Positions 18,987-28,481 of a stretch of 64,000 bases of DNA are shown one piece after another. Made by a program: the position numbers and the translations under genes. This DNA comes from Flavobacteriaceae bacterium UBA980 (GTDB taxonomy: Bacteria > Bacteroidota > Bacteroidia > Flavobacteriales > Flavobacteriaceae), in assembly GCA_002292265.1 (NCBI GenBank), contig DBBQ01000006.1, positions 46,884 through 110,883 of the forward strand, read 5' to 3'. The number at the start of each line of letters is the position of its first letter. Position 1 is the first letter of the stretch. The notes below the pieces were generated by a model. The model was not told where the DNA came from. It saw only the letters and a program-made list of their open reading frames with translations, and made no database searches.

Positions 18987-20210
18987 TTATATCTCTTTAA
19001 TTTGAAAATGGAGCTGACTCAGGTCTTCCCAAAAGCTGGGATAAGACTTAGAAACCACCTCTGCATCCTCTATGGATAATGGAAATTTTAAAGCCAAAGG
19101 AGCAAAGGCCATGGCCATTCGATGATCGTTGTAGGTAGGGATCGCGCAGTCTTTTATAAAATTAGCCCCTGGGGATAAATGCAGGCTGTGGTCGGTGACG
19201 GAAAGGGTTGCTCCGAGTTTCGTCAGTTCTGTATCTAAAGCAACCAATCGGTCGGTTTCTTTAATCTTTAAGGTGTGTAAGCCTTTTAAATTACATCCAA
19301 TTCCCAAGCCGTAACAACTTACCGCAATAGTTTGTGCAATGTCAGGGGCTTTGGAAAGGTCCCATTGAATTCGTTCTGGAGGTTTGATTTTTTCTTTAGT
19401 TAAAATCAATCGGTGGCCTTCAAAACGGGAATTTACTCCGAGCTCTTTGTAGATGGATCGCAATACGGAATCGCCTTGGAGACTTTCCGGTTTATAACTT
19501 TCCAAGTGAATTGTCGCCTCCTCAGAAAGGGCTGCAATACTAAAAAAATAGGATGCCGAACTCCAATCCGACTCGACTACTTGAAGCGTTTTCTTTGGTT
19601 GGGACTGGTGCTCCACTCGGATGTGTTGTCCTTGAAATGCAGTGGATACCCCAAAATTATTCAACAAGGCTAAGGTCATTTTGATGTAGGGGACTGAAGT
19701 TATTTTTCCTTCGAGGTATAATTCGACCCCCTGCTCTAAAACAGGACCTAAAAGCAACAGTGCAGAGATGTACTGACTACTGACATCAGCGGGGAGATGA
19801 ATCGCTCCGCCTTTTAGTTTTTTCCCTTGGATACGCAAAGGAGGATAGCCTTCCTCTTTTTCATACTGAATGGAGGCGCCCAAGCTGCGCAATGCCTCTA
19901 CTAAAATTTTAATGGGACGTTCCTGCATACGAGTAGAACCTGTCAGTTCGACTTCTCTCCCTTCAAGTTGGGAAAAATATGCAGTCAAAAAACGCATAGC
20001 AGTCCCTGCATGATGAATATCTATTTGGCCAGAAGAAGTAGTTAAGGCCTCTTGCATGACCTTGCTGTCATCAGAATTGGAAACATTTTCAATTTCAAAT
20101 CCTCGAAAAAGAGCCTGTAAGAGAAGAAGGCGATTGGTTTCACTTTTAGACCCCGTGATACGCAATGTGCCGTTGCATCTTCGGGAATCGTGGTCGAGTT
20201 TTAGATGCAT
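18987..20210 (-). CDS. aroA: 3-phosphoshikimate 1-carboxyvinyltransferase (EPSP synthase)
   Basis: Sixth step of the shikimate pathway. The N-terminal active-site segment is ITGSKSETNR (residues 18-27) in place of the commoner PGSKSxSNR. HAGTAMRF, SGSTRMQERP-like LTGSTRMQERP and YNDHRMAMAF follow in order. At 407 residues it is a little shorter than the E. coli enzyme. It lies seven bases from the MazG-like gene and is probably co-transcribed with it. Confidence 0.93.
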   Translation of the reverse strand: MHLKLDHDSRRCNGTLRITGSKSETNRLLLLQALFRGFEIENVSNSDDSKVMQEALTTSSGQIDIHHAGTAMRFLTAYFSQLEGREVELTGSTRMQERPIKILVEALRSLGASIQYEKEEGYPPLRIQGKKLKGGAIHLPADVSSQYISALLLLGPVLEQGVELYLEGKITSVPYIKMTLALLNNFGVSTAFQGQHIRVEHQSQPKKTLQVVESDWSSASYFFSIAALSEEATIHLESYKPESLQGDSVLRSIYKELGVNSRFEGHRLILTKEKIKPPERIQWDLSKAPDIAQTIAVSCYGLGIGCNLKGLHTLKIKETDRLVALDTELTKLGATLSVTDHSLHLSPGANFIKDCAIPTYNDHRMAMAFAPLALKFPLSIEDAEVVSKSYPSFWEDLSQLHFQIKEI

Positions 20211-20217
20211 CTTTAGA

Positions 20218-20547
20218 CTAGGATTTTAATTTGGGGTTTTGGTGGTGGCGGTTGTGGTCGCGTTTTGTTTTTTGTTCTAACTTTTTTTCAAAAGCTGCGC
20301 TTAAATCTACCCCTGTCTGGTTGGCAAGACACAAGGCTACAAAAATAACATCAGCCAGTTCTTCTCCCAAATCTTTTTCTCGATCGCTTGGTTTTTCGGA
20401 TTGTTCCCCATACCGTCGAGCAATGATACGGGCGACTTCCCCTACCTCTTCGGTGAGTTGTGCCATATTCGTCAACTCGTTAAAATAACGAACCCCATGA
20501 GTTTTAATCCAATCGTCAACAGCTTTTTGTGCTCCACTTAATTCCAT
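20218..20547 (-). CDS. MazG-like nucleotide pyrophosphohydrolase
   Basis: A 109-residue all-alpha NTP pyrophosphohydrolase. It has the metal-binding pattern LTEEVGEVAR followed by GEELADVIF, the EExxE...ExxD layout of the single-domain MazG family. The role is likely house-cleaning of aberrant dNTPs; the substrate is not evident. ATG at 20547 is preferred over a TTG two codons upstream. Confidence 0.88.
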   Translation of the reverse strand: MELSGAQKAVDDWIKTHGVRYFNELTNMAQLTEEVGEVARIIARRYGEQSEKPSDREKDLGEELADVIFVALCLANQTGVDLSAAFEKKLEQKTKRDHNRHHQNPKLKS

Positions 20548-20594
20548 GTTCAAAAATAAGGATTAATGTTGGCTTTTCGTTCCCCCTACTGGTC

Positions 20595-21290
20595 TTAGTT
20601 AAACATTTGGTTCAATTCATTTAAAGAATAAACGATCGGGCATTTGTCGTGTTCTGACTCGTTGTGAGAATTAAAATGAACGGCATGCATTCCACATTGT
20701 AAAGCACCTTCTATATCGGCTTCGAGACTATCTCCGACCATCAAGGAGTGTTCTACCCTCGCTTGTGTCGCTTGAATAGCCGTTTCAAAAATTTTAGGAT
20801 GGGGCTTTTTAAATCCTACTTTTTCTGCAGTAAAGGTAAATTCAAAATAAGGCTGCAAACCCGAATTGGCTAATTTGTAATGCTGTGCGGACTCAAAACC
20901 ATTGGTGATGATGTGCAAGCTGTAGTCTTTACTTAAGTTTTGTAACAGCTCGTGTGCCCCCTCAAAAACATGAGTAAAAGTGCTTAACTTTTCAATATAC
21001 AAGGCTGCAATTTGATTGATTTGAGGGTGAGCTATATCAAATTTTAACGTTTCAAATGTTTTTGCTAGACGATTGAATCGCAATTCCTCCTGACTGATTT
21101 TATTTTCTCTGTAAAGTTTCCAATAGTAGTGGTTGATCGGATTGTAGTGGTTGAGAAAATCCTTTAAATCAATCGATAAATTGAGTTCCTTAAAAATAAA
21201 ATCAAATGTCAAAGCAGAATTCTTTTCAAAATCCCACAAGGTGTGGTCCAAATCAAAAAAAATGTCAGTAAGCTGCTCCTTAGGTATCAC
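20595..21290 (-). CDS. HAD-family nucleotidase, YjjG-like
   Basis: Haloacid-dehalogenase phosphatase of 231 residues. The catalytic pair is D13/D15 in FFDLDHTLWDF, a helical cap follows, then ITNG, a lysine in VGFKKPHPKIF and the acidic MVGDSLEADIEGA. DLDHTLWDF is typical of YjjG-type pyrimidine nucleotidases. The start is GTG at 21290, overlapping the upstream gene by 11 bases. Confidence 0.88.
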   Translation of the reverse strand: MIPKEQLTDIFFDLDHTLWDFEKNSALTFDFIFKELNLSIDLKDFLNHYNPINHYYWKLYRENKISQEELRFNRLAKTFETLKFDIAHPQINQIAALYIEKLSTFTHVFEGAHELLQNLSKDYSLHIITNGFESAQHYKLANSGLQPYFEFTFTAEKVGFKKPHPKIFETAIQATQARVEHSLMVGDSLEADIEGALQCGMHAVHFNSHNESEHDKCPIVYSLNELNQMFN

Positions 21291-22575
21291 GAATATAGTC
21301 TTGGAATCCTTTTTGAAAGGTATTGTTTTTCAAACTGGGATGCAAAAAACCGTTGGTCAAAACTAAAGTAAATTTTCCACTGGCTAGGGGAAGTGCGTTG
21401 GAGTAAACTTTCATTTTTTCAAAAGCAGTAACCTCATCCATTTTCCGAAGCGCATCTTCACTAGCAAAAATGGGGTGCACTTTTAAAGGCAATTGAAATT
21501 CATTAGAAATATCGTAAAAGAAAAAAGGAGTGGCGGTTCCCGACCGATACCCCAAACGATCTTTATACCCCATGCTGTAATCTGAAACAAATTCAGCATT
21601 GATAAATGCACTGTATTCTTTGGAAAGCTCTTGGAGGGAATCACTCAGCCGAATGGAGGACAACACGCGGTGTGTCAAAGCCTGCAAATCGTTCTTTTCC
21701 CGAGTCAATTGCTGGTCAGGAAACCGCTGTGCTTTTACAGAAGCAAGTACACCTAAAGGAAAAAAATCACTCACTTGCTTGATGCGCTTTCGAAAACTTA
21801 GATTGAATATCGAAATAGTGGATTGGAAGGCAGAACTTTTAGCAAAAAGAAAAAATACTTTTGGACGAAATGAACTTTGGGAAAAACAATCGTTCCACGA
21901 ATCGAAGCTATCATAGGGATCGGGTTGCAAACGGAATAAAACAGAGAGTTGTGTTGCCAGTGCCCGAAGATTTAATTTCCAAATAGATTTAAAAAAATCT
22001 CCCAAAGCAACCAAAGGCGATTGGTGGCGGTATTGAAAAGCGAGCGGCACTTCGATGAGGATTTCTTTTTGAGGTTTCGAGGTTTTATTGAGGTTAAATT
22101 CCTCAAAATATGCTTTTACAATTGTACTAAAATGGGCCACCCACAAATCGACCACAGGGCGTTCTAAAAAATCGTGCTGACAGGCAAGGCTTTCCCTAGG
22201 GTCAAAATGTCCGGCTGCATTTTTTAAATGAGGCACTGCCTCTTCATAACGACTCATCAGATAAAAACTCGCCGCAAAAAAATCATAGGGACAAGGACCT
22301 TCCTCCTGAGTTTTAAAAAAAATGGGGAGTCCCTCCCAAGAGTCCATTTCAATGGTTTGTGATTGAACTCCCTGCTCAAACAAAAGAGCATGCGATGCAA
22401 TAAAAAATTCATCCCCTAACCGTGTGCGGGTATAACTCAACTTGGGGCCGGAATGGGCTACAAAAACATCTACAGCAGTGGTAAAACCGATCTTATGACC
22501 CAGCATATTTTCAAAGACATGTTTAAAAATATAGGTCACTCGAGGGGTAATTTTATGCGTATAAACTAAAAGCAT
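21280..22575 (-). CDS. DUF7033-type polysaccharide-deacetylase-like protein
   Basis: A 431-residue protein of a Bacteroidota family usually annotated as polysaccharide deacetylase. The N-terminal third (VDVFVAHSGPKLSYT, FFIASHALLF, DFFAASFYLMSRYEE) is the DUF7033 region. The C-terminal half has DYSMGYKDRLGYRSGTATPF, matching the family's DYTMGF...FRAGT block, but the usual HPSY-type segment reads LGVLASVKAQ here and the terminal WHN-like segment reads LHPS. Catalysis is therefore uncertain. It is one base from radC. Confidence 0.75.
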   Translation of the reverse strand: MLLVYTHKITPRVTYIFKHVFENMLGHKIGFTTAVDVFVAHSGPKLSYTRTRLGDEFFIASHALLFEQGVQSQTIEMDSWEGLPIFFKTQEEGPCPYDFFAASFYLMSRYEEAVPHLKNAAGHFDPRESLACQHDFLERPVVDLWVAHFSTIVKAYFEEFNLNKTSKPQKEILIEVPLAFQYRHQSPLVALGDFFKSIWKLNLRALATQLSVLFRLQPDPYDSFDSWNDCFSQSSFRPKVFFLFAKSSAFQSTISIFNLSFRKRIKQVSDFFPLGVLASVKAQRFPDQQLTREKNDLQALTHRVLSSIRLSDSLQELSKEYSAFINAEFVSDYSMGYKDRLGYRSGTATPFFFYDISNEFQLPLKVHPIFASEDALRKMDEVTAFEKMKVYSNALPLASGKFTLVLTNGFLHPSLKNNTFQKGFQDYIRDT

Positions 22576-23274
22576 TTACAGCAGTTCTTCATCGGCAGAG
22601 CTAAAGTAACCTTTTTCTGAAACAATGATGTGGTCATAAATTCTCAAGTCCACATGGGCGGCAGCGGTCTTAAATTTTCGTGTGATTTGTTTGTCACTAT
22701 TACTTGGCACCAAAGCTCCCGAAGGGTGGTTGTGTACCAAAATTAAACCCGTAGCCCCTACCTCAAAAGCGCGTTTAAAAGCCAAACGGATATCCACCAC
22801 AGTTTGGGTAATCCCTCCCTTACTCAGGCGATATTTTTCTATAATCTTGTTGGACTGATTCAGGTACAACACCCAAAATTCTTCATGAGGCAAGGTCACC
22901 AGTGTACCCACCATATACTTGTAAACACTTTTACTGGAGCTGATGACCACTTCTTTTTTTGTGGAAAGCTGTTGTGCTCTTTTGTTTAGTTCAAAAACGG
23001 CTTTGAGTTTGATGGCTTTGGCCTCCCCAATACCCTTAAATTTTGTCAACCCTTCTAAAGACAGTTGCTGTAACTTGATCAAGTCGTTGTCCACACTGGA
23101 AAGGATGCGTTGCATCAACCCTACTGCACTTTCATTTTGAGTACCACTACCGATGAGTATCGCAAACAATTCTGACGTACTCAGTGCAGCACCTCCGTGG
23201 GCTTTTAGTTTTTCTCGCGGACGATCCAAATCGTCTAATTCTTTAATGGTAAGGGGTTTTGTCTTAGGTTTCAT
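22576..23274 (-). CDS. radC: RadC/JAB-domain protein
   Basis: A 232-residue member of the RadC family. A helix-hairpin-helix-like part (FKGIGEAKAIKLKA) precedes a JAMM metalloprotease-like domain with HNHPSG at 181-186 and Asp194. Despite the name, a DNA repair role is not proven; relatives are often linked to mobile DNA, but here the setting is core genome. Confidence 0.92.
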   Translation of the reverse strand: MKPKTKPLTIKELDDLDRPREKLKAHGGAALSTSELFAILIGSGTQNESAVGLMQRILSSVDNDLIKLQQLSLEGLTKFKGIGEAKAIKLKAVFELNKRAQQLSTKKEVVISSSKSVYKYMVGTLVTLPHEEFWVLYLNQSNKIIEKYRLSKGGITQTVVDIRLAFKRAFEVGATGLILVHNHPSGALVPSNSDKQITRKFKTAAAHVDLRIYDHIIVSEKGYFSSADEELL

Positions 23275-23312
23275 CGGAGCAGAGTTTAACTCCTACAAGA
23301 TAAAATTTACTT

Positions 23313-24680
23313 TTAAAACGCTAAAACCCGTGTCTTTAGCATTTCCCAATCCAATCCTCCAAAACTCCCCGAGCTCATCATAACCAAAACCGTATTTGAA
23401 TATTCTTTTTGGAGAACCTCGTCGGAAAGTGTTTTTACATCAGTAAATACCTCAAGTGAAGGTTGTGCAAACGCTTGTTGAATTGTTTCAGGCGCAATCG
23501 GCTCTCGATTTTTTATTTTTAAAGCGTCAGGATCATAAAAGACGAGGGCCTCATCGGCTTGGTCCAGGGTATGGGCATACTGTTCAATAAACTTTGGATC
23601 GAGGCTGCTGTAGGTATGCAGTTCCAAACAAAGAACGATGCGATGTTCCGAGAATTGTTTTTTTACGGCTATCGCTGTGGCTTTTACTTTGCTAGGAGCA
23701 TGAGCAAAATCTTTAAAAAGAAGTGCTGTGTCCCCTTTTGCCAAACGCTCCAAGCGCTTTGACGAACCTGTAAAACTGGGAATCGCTTCGTAAAACGCTG
23801 AAGCATCGACTCCCATCAGTTGGGCAATCCACTGCGCTCCAGAAAGATTCAAGAGATTGTGAGTCCCAAAAACTGACAAGGGTAAACTTCCCTCGGGTGT
23901 TTCCAAGTAGGTAGTCCCTTGGTCTATAAAATGGACTGGAGTTTGGTAAGGTATTTTTTTAATGGGATGAGTATGCTCTTCAACCAATTTTTTAAGCACC
24001 TCATCTTCTTCGTTGTAAATAAGAACCCCTCCTGCTTGAATGGAAGTAATAAAAAAATCGAATTGTTGTACATAATTTTCAAAGGTGGGAAAAACATTGA
24101 CATGGTCCCAGGCTATCCCACTGATCAAAGCAATTTCAGGATGGTACCATAAAAATTTGGGACGCAAATCCATGGGAGAGGACAAATACTCATCTCCTTC
24201 CAACAAGATAAAATCGTTGTCTTCAGAAATGGAAAGGGTTTCTTTCCTGTTTGTCAAAGGAGCTCCTACCATAAAATCGGTTTCAACATCGTGATACTGA
24301 AGCACGTGCAAGATCATCGATGTGATGGTCGTTTTTCCGTGGCTTCCAGCTATCACGACCCTTGTTTTCTCCTCGGATCGGGCGGCCAGAAACTCGGGGT
24401 AGGATTGAATGAGGAGTCCTAGCTCTTGTGCTTTTAAAAGTTCTGGATTGTCTTTTTTGGCGTGCATGCCCAAGACAATAACGTCAATATCTGGAGTGAT
24501 TTTTTCAGGGAACCATCCCAATTTTTTGGGAAGCAATCCAGCACCTTCCAAATTCTTTTTGGACGGGTCAAAAACAGCATCGTCACTCCCACTTACTTTG
24601 TGCCCTAAATGGTTCATGGCTAATGCCAAACTGTGCATGGCGCTCCCTCCAATGGCGATAAAGTGAAGATGCATTTTCAT
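23313..24680 (-). CDS. mpl: UDP-MurNAc:tripeptide ligase Mpl-like (peptidoglycan recycling)
   Basis: Mur ligase family, 455 residues, with an N-terminal MurC-like domain (FIAIGGSAMHSLAL), GSHGKTT at 112-118 and a C-terminal DFAHAPSKVKAT segment. HAPSK in place of the HHPTE typical of MurC points to Mpl, which reattaches recovered L-Ala-D-Glu-mDAP to UDP-MurNAc. A true murC is expected just left of the window after murG, consistent with this being the recycling enzyme. Confidence 0.85.
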   Translation of the reverse strand: MKMHLHFIAIGGSAMHSLALAMNHLGHKVSGSDDAVFDPSKKNLEGAGLLPKKLGWFPEKITPDIDVIVLGMHAKKDNPELLKAQELGLLIQSYPEFLAARSEEKTRVVIAGSHGKTTITSMILHVLQYHDVETDFMVGAPLTNRKETLSISEDNDFILLEGDEYLSSPMDLRPKFLWYHPEIALISGIAWDHVNVFPTFENYVQQFDFFITSIQAGGVLIYNEEDEVLKKLVEEHTHPIKKIPYQTPVHFIDQGTTYLETPEGSLPLSVFGTHNLLNLSGAQWIAQLMGVDASAFYEAIPSFTGSSKRLERLAKGDTALLFKDFAHAPSKVKATAIAVKKQFSEHRIVLCLELHTYSSLDPKFIEQYAHTLDQADEALVFYDPDALKIKNREPIAPETIQQAFAQPSLEVFTDVKTLSDEVLQKEYSNTVLVMMSSGSFGGLDWEMLKTRVLAF

Positions 24681-24750
24681 CTGGTATTCGGTATTTTCTT
24701 AAATATAGTCATGTTTCGACTTCGCTAAGCATAGTAGTGGAACACATAAA

Positions 24751-25656
24751 TCACCGTACTGTTTTGATTAAATTTTGAAGCTCTGGATAGGTTTTACTAG
24801 AAGCAAGACTCTTTTTTAGATAGCGCTCCATTTCTTTTTCGTTTTCGTTGCGCTTTGCCAAACGTGCTCTTTGATAATACACCCAAGCCAAGGGTACTGT
24901 ATCCCGCAAGCGATGGGTTTCTTCAAAATAAGATAAGGCACACTGCCACCAAACGGGACTTAAGTTGTAATCTGCAGCGATTCTACCCAAATCATAAGCC
25001 AAATCCCTTCGATTACTTTTTAGGTAATCAAAAAAAAGTTCGGAACAACGCGGATAAGTTTGCTCTAAAAATTCAAATACCCTTTGATAAATTTCATTGG
25101 CACGTGCCCTATTTTTTGTTTTCTCATAAAAAGAGCCCTCTGCCAGTAAGCCTTCCAGCGTATCGATAAATTTAATTTTTTCAATGATTTTAAGAGCTCC
25201 CTCTAAATCTCCTCCCAAGAGCGAAGGCAACCCAACCAAGACATCCACTTGAGCACGGAGATAGAACACATTAGACGGGTTCAATCGTGCCGCTTCTTCA
25301 AAAGCAGGTTTCATGATGTTGATGTGTTTTAAGGAAGAAAAAATAGATACCTCTAGCGCACGAAAACCCGCAGCACCCCCTAAAAGAAAATGGCGCTTTG
25401 CAGTAGGTTGAAGTTTCACTGCCATTTGACCATAATTCATTGAAGTTTCCCAGTCTTTGTATTCAAATGCAAGATTGGCTAAAGAATCTAACACCTGAAT
25501 CGTTTTAGTGGACTTGTATCGTTCTTCCAAAATTTTGATTTGGCTTTGATAAGTGGCATCGGTTTGATAAGGATACTTCGCGATGGGAGTGGTGTCCTGC
25601 CCTTGGACAAATCCAACCCAAAAAAGAAAAAATAAAAAAAATAGTTTTTTAATCAT
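24751..25656 (-). CDS. Secreted TPR-type protein, function unknown
   Basis: A 301-residue protein with an N-terminal signal peptide (MIKKLFFLFFLFWVGFVQGQ). Alpha-helical repeats with TPR-like spacing follow (NLAFEYKDWETSMNYGQMAV; AARLNPSNVFYLRAQVDV; ENEKEMERYLKKSL). No catalytic motif is seen. It is two bases from obgE and shares its direction. Probably a periplasmic or membrane-attached scaffold; the specific role is unknown. Confidence 0.75.
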   Translation of the reverse strand: MIKKLFFLFFLFWVGFVQGQDTTPIAKYPYQTDATYQSQIKILEERYKSTKTIQVLDSLANLAFEYKDWETSMNYGQMAVKLQPTAKRHFLLGGAAGFRALEVSIFSSLKHINIMKPAFEEAARLNPSNVFYLRAQVDVLVGLPSLLGGDLEGALKIIEKIKFIDTLEGLLAEGSFYEKTKNRARANEIYQRVFEFLEQTYPRCSELFFDYLKSNRRDLAYDLGRIAADYNLSPVWWQCALSYFEETHRLRDTVPLAWVYYQRARLAKRNENEKEMERYLKKSLASSKTYPELQNLIKTVR

Positions 25657-25657
25657 C

Positions 25658-26659
25658 TTACTTCGTTATGAGTTTCCAAAGGACGTCTTTAAGTTCGATC
25701 AACTGATATTGAGTCACACTGGAAATTATCAAGTGTGGGATTTCTTTAAAGAGGGAGTTCATTTCTTCGGTATATTCTTTTTTTAGCTCCTCATCCAGGA
25801 GATCTGCCTTGGATAAGACCACCATATATTCTTTGTCCAACAATTCGTGATTGTATTTTTTAAGTTCGTTGTAGAGCACCTCAAAAGCTTCTTTTACGTC
25901 CTTGACATCTGCGGGGATGACAAACAATAAAATAGAGTTTCGTTCAATGTGTCGGAGAAAATAATGTCCCAAGCCTTTTCCCTCTGCTGCCCCTTCGATG
26001 ATCCCCGGAATATCTGCCATGACAAAGGAACGGTAATCGCGATATTCCACAATTCCTAAGTTGGGTTTTAAGGTGGTAAATTCGTAATCTGCAATTTTAG
26101 GTTTGGCGGAAGTCAAGGCGGCCAAGAGTGTCGATTTACCCGCATTGGGAAAGCCCACCAAACCTACATCTGCCAATACCTTCAACTCCAGCGTGATTTG
26201 AAGCGTTGTTCCTTCTCTACCGGGTTGTGCATAACGCGGAGTTTGACGCGTAGCGGATTTAAAATGCCAATTTCCACGTCCTCCTAAACCTCCTTCTAAA
26301 AGAATTTCTTCTTGGTGCTCCTCGGTAATTTCAAATAAAAGGGTATTGGTTTCTGAATCTCGAACTACAGTACCCAAAGGTACCTCTACGATACAATCTT
26401 CTCCTTGTGCCCCACTGCTTCGATTTTTACTTCCATCGCCACCATGTCCTGCGCTAAAGTGCTTTTTAAATTTAAAGGTGTAGAGTGTCCAGAGGTGTTT
26501 GTTCGCTTTGATAATCACGTGTCCTCCCCGACCGCCATCACCGCCGTCGGGTCCCCCTTTGGTGATAAACTTTTCACGATGGAGATGGATGGAGCCTTTT
26601 CCACCATTGCCAGAGCTGGCAAAAAGCTTTACATAATCAACAAAATTCCCTTCGGTCAT
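25658..26659 (-). CDS. obgE: GTPase ObgE/CgtA
   Basis: Essential GTPase for 50S assembly and stress control. The glycine-rich Obg fold covers about residues 1-158 ([23 protein letters not shown]), then the G domain with GFPNAGKST at 169-177, DIPGI, and a C-terminal SKAD G4. At 333 residues it lacks the variable C-terminal OCT domain. It sits six bases from adk. Confidence 0.96.
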   Translation of the reverse strand: MTEGNFVDYVKLFASSGNGGKGSIHLHREKFITKGGPDGGDGGRGGHVIIKANKHLWTLYTFKFKKHFSAGHGGDGSKNRSSGAQGEDCIVEVPLGTVVRDSETNTLLFEITEEHQEEILLEGGLGGRGNWHFKSATRQTPRYAQPGREGTTLQITLELKVLADVGLVGFPNAGKSTLLAALTSAKPKIADYEFTTLKPNLGIVEYRDYRSFVMADIPGIIEGAAEGKGLGHYFLRHIERNSILLFVIPADVKDVKEAFEVLYNELKKYNHELLDKEYMVVLSKADLLDEELKKEYTEEMNSLFKEIPHLIISSVTQYQLIELKDVLWKLITK

Positions 26660-26665
26660 CTGATT

Positions 26666-27238
26666 TTACAATCGATCAATAAGTTGCGTCAAACGTTCTG
26701 TAATTTCCTCAATACTGCCAATTCCATTGATACTGTGAAACTTGTTCTGACCTTCGTAGTATTTTTTTAGTGGAGCTGTTTTTTGGTTGTACTCCTCAAA
26801 TCGATTCCGGATTTTGGATTCGTCTTGATCATCAGTTCTTCCGCTGGATTTACCCCGTTCCAAAAGACGTGCTACTAGGATATCGTCATCGGCTTCCAGC
26901 GCCACTGTGGCTGTGATATTCATTTCTTTTATTGCAAGAAAAACATCTAAAGCGGCTGCTTGAGATTCAGTTCTAGGAAATCCGTCAAAAATAAAACCAT
27001 GCGCTTGTGGATTGCGATCTACTTCTGCTTCCAACATATCGATGGTCACTTGATCAGGAACCAAATCCCCTCGATCCATAAAAGATTTTGCCAAAGTTCC
27101 CAGTTCTGTTTCGTTTTTAATGTTGTAGCGAAATAAATCTCCTGTAGAGATGTGAACTAAGTTGTATTTTGTTTTCAGGAAAGCGGCTTGCGTTCCCTTT
27201 CCTGCTCCTGGTTTTCCAAATAAAACAAAATTGGTCAT
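26666..27238 (-). CDS. adk: Adenylate kinase
   Basis: AMP + ATP to 2 ADP. P-loop GKPGAGKGT at 8-16, then STGDLFR, GFPRTESQA and a short lid region (RGKSSGRTDD), giving a 190-residue short-form enzyme. A TATCTTTG promoter box lies 17 bases upstream, and adk-obgE-TPR gene probably form one transcript. Confidence 0.96.
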   Translation of the reverse strand: MTNFVLFGKPGAGKGTQAAFLKTKYNLVHISTGDLFRYNIKNETELGTLAKSFMDRGDLVPDQVTIDMLEAEVDRNPQAHGFIFDGFPRTESQAAALDVFLAIKEMNITATVALEADDDILVARLLERGKSSGRTDDQDESKIRNRFEEYNQKTAPLKKYYEGQNKFHSINGIGSIEEITERLTQLIDRL

Positions 27239-27254
27239 GATATCAATTTTTGGC

Positions 27255-27262
27255 CAAAGATA
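27255..27262 (-). promoter_or_regulatory. adk promoter, -7 element TATCTTTG
   Basis: TAnnTTTG match just upstream of adk in the 87-base gap shared with the divergent purK promoter. Confidence 0.5.
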
Positions 27263-27304
27263 CCCATTTTAGGCGGCTTTTTTCCTATCCAAAAAACTTA
27301 TCCG

Positions 27305-27312
27305 TATTTTTG
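27305..27312 (+). promoter_or_regulatory. purK promoter, -7 element TATTTTTG
   Basis: TAnnTTTG match 14 bases before the purK ATG, implying a very short leader. Confidence 0.5.
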
Positions 27313-27325
27313 CCAAAAGAACAAG

Positions 27326-28480
27326 ATGGGATTTTTCTCTAGCAAACAGACAATCGGAATACTTGGAGGAGGACAGTTGGGTAAAATGCTTCTCAACACC
27401 ACCTATCAGTGGGATCTGCAAACCAAAGTCATGGACCCCAGTGCTGAGGCTCCGGCGCGTATTGCTTGTAACCATTTTGTTCAGGGTGATCTTATGGATT
27501 ACCAAACTGTAGTCGATTTTGGCAAAGAGGTGGATGTACTGACTATCGAAATCGAAAATATCAATGCCGATGCACTCGCTACCTTGGAACAACAAGGGGT
27601 AAAAGTATATCCCCAAGCAGCGGTCTTAAAAGTGATTCAAAACAAATGCCACCAAAAGCAGTTTTACCAAAAAAATAAAATCCCAACGGCGTCCTTTCAA
27701 CTTTTTAATTCCAAAGAAGAATTAAAAGATGCGGTGGGGCGTGGATTGATTTCATTTCCCTTTGTTTGGAAATCTGAGTCCATGGGCTATGACGGATATG
27801 GTGTGCAAATTGTCCGTTCCAACCAAAACTTGGAGCAGATCAAAGAAGGAGCTTGTATGGCAGAGGAATTGGTTGCTATTGAAAAGGAACTAGGGATTAT
27901 TGTCTGTCGAAGTCCCAAAGGAGAAACCCGGTGTTATCCCTGTGTGGAAATGGAATTTCATCCCGAAGCCAACCAAGTTGAATATGTGTTGAGTCCCGCT
28001 CGAATTTCAAAAGATGTAGCAAAAAAAGCTGAAGAAATAGCTCTCGCAGTTTCCAAAGCGTTTCAACATGTAGGCCTTTTAGCTGTGGAGTTATTTTTAA
28101 CTAAAGATGGGGAAATATGGGTCAACGAAGTGGCCCCCAGACCCCACAACAGTGGACATTATAGCATAGAAGCTTCCTATACCTCTCAATTTGAACAACA
28201 CATCAGAGCCCTCTTAGACCTCCCCCTTGGGAATACAGCCAATAAAGTGTCTGGGGTCACGGTGAATTTGGTAGGAAAAGAGGGCCATAACGGACCCGTT
28301 CATTATAAAAATATCGAACATATTTTAGCAATTGAAGGCGTAAACCCTCATATTTACGGAAAAAAAGAAACCCGTCCTTTTCGAAAAATGGGACACATTA
28401 CCATAGTAAACAAAGAGCTTAGCGTGGCACGAAAAATCGCTGAAGACGTTAAAGAAACAATTGAAGTAATTACAAAATAA
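27326..28480 (+). CDS. purK: 5-(carboxyamino)imidazole ribonucleotide synthase
   Basis: ATP-grasp enzyme of purine synthesis that makes N5-CAIR. It opens IGILGGGQLGKML, has FVWKSESMGYDGYG in the ATP-grasp centre and WVNEVAPRPHNSGH near the C-terminus, all PurK signatures. Length 384 is normal. It is followed after one base by purE, which uses its product. Confidence 0.96.
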   Translation: MGFFSSKQTIGILGGGQLGKMLLNTTYQWDLQTKVMDPSAEAPARIACNHFVQGDLMDYQTVVDFGKEVDVLTIEIENINADALATLEQQGVKVYPQAAVLKVIQNKCHQKQFYQKNKIPTASFQLFNSKEELKDAVGRGLISFPFVWKSESMGYDGYGVQIVRSNQNLEQIKEGACMAEELVAIEKELGIIVCRSPKGETRCYPCVEMEFHPEANQVEYVLSPARISKDVAKKAEEIALAVSKAFQHVGLLAVELFLTKDGEIWVNEVAPRPHNSGHYSIEASYTSQFEQHIRALLDLPLGNTANKVSGVTVNLVGKEGHNGPVHYKNIEHILAIEGVNPHIYGKKETRPFRKMGHITIVNKELSVARKIAEDVKETIEVITK

Positions 28481-28481
28481 T

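Noticed and set aside
24681-24750. Intergenic repeat (tttcgacttcgctaag)
   Set aside because: It looks like a piece of the short TCGACTTCGCT-type repeats of Bacteroidota, but one copy cannot be called.
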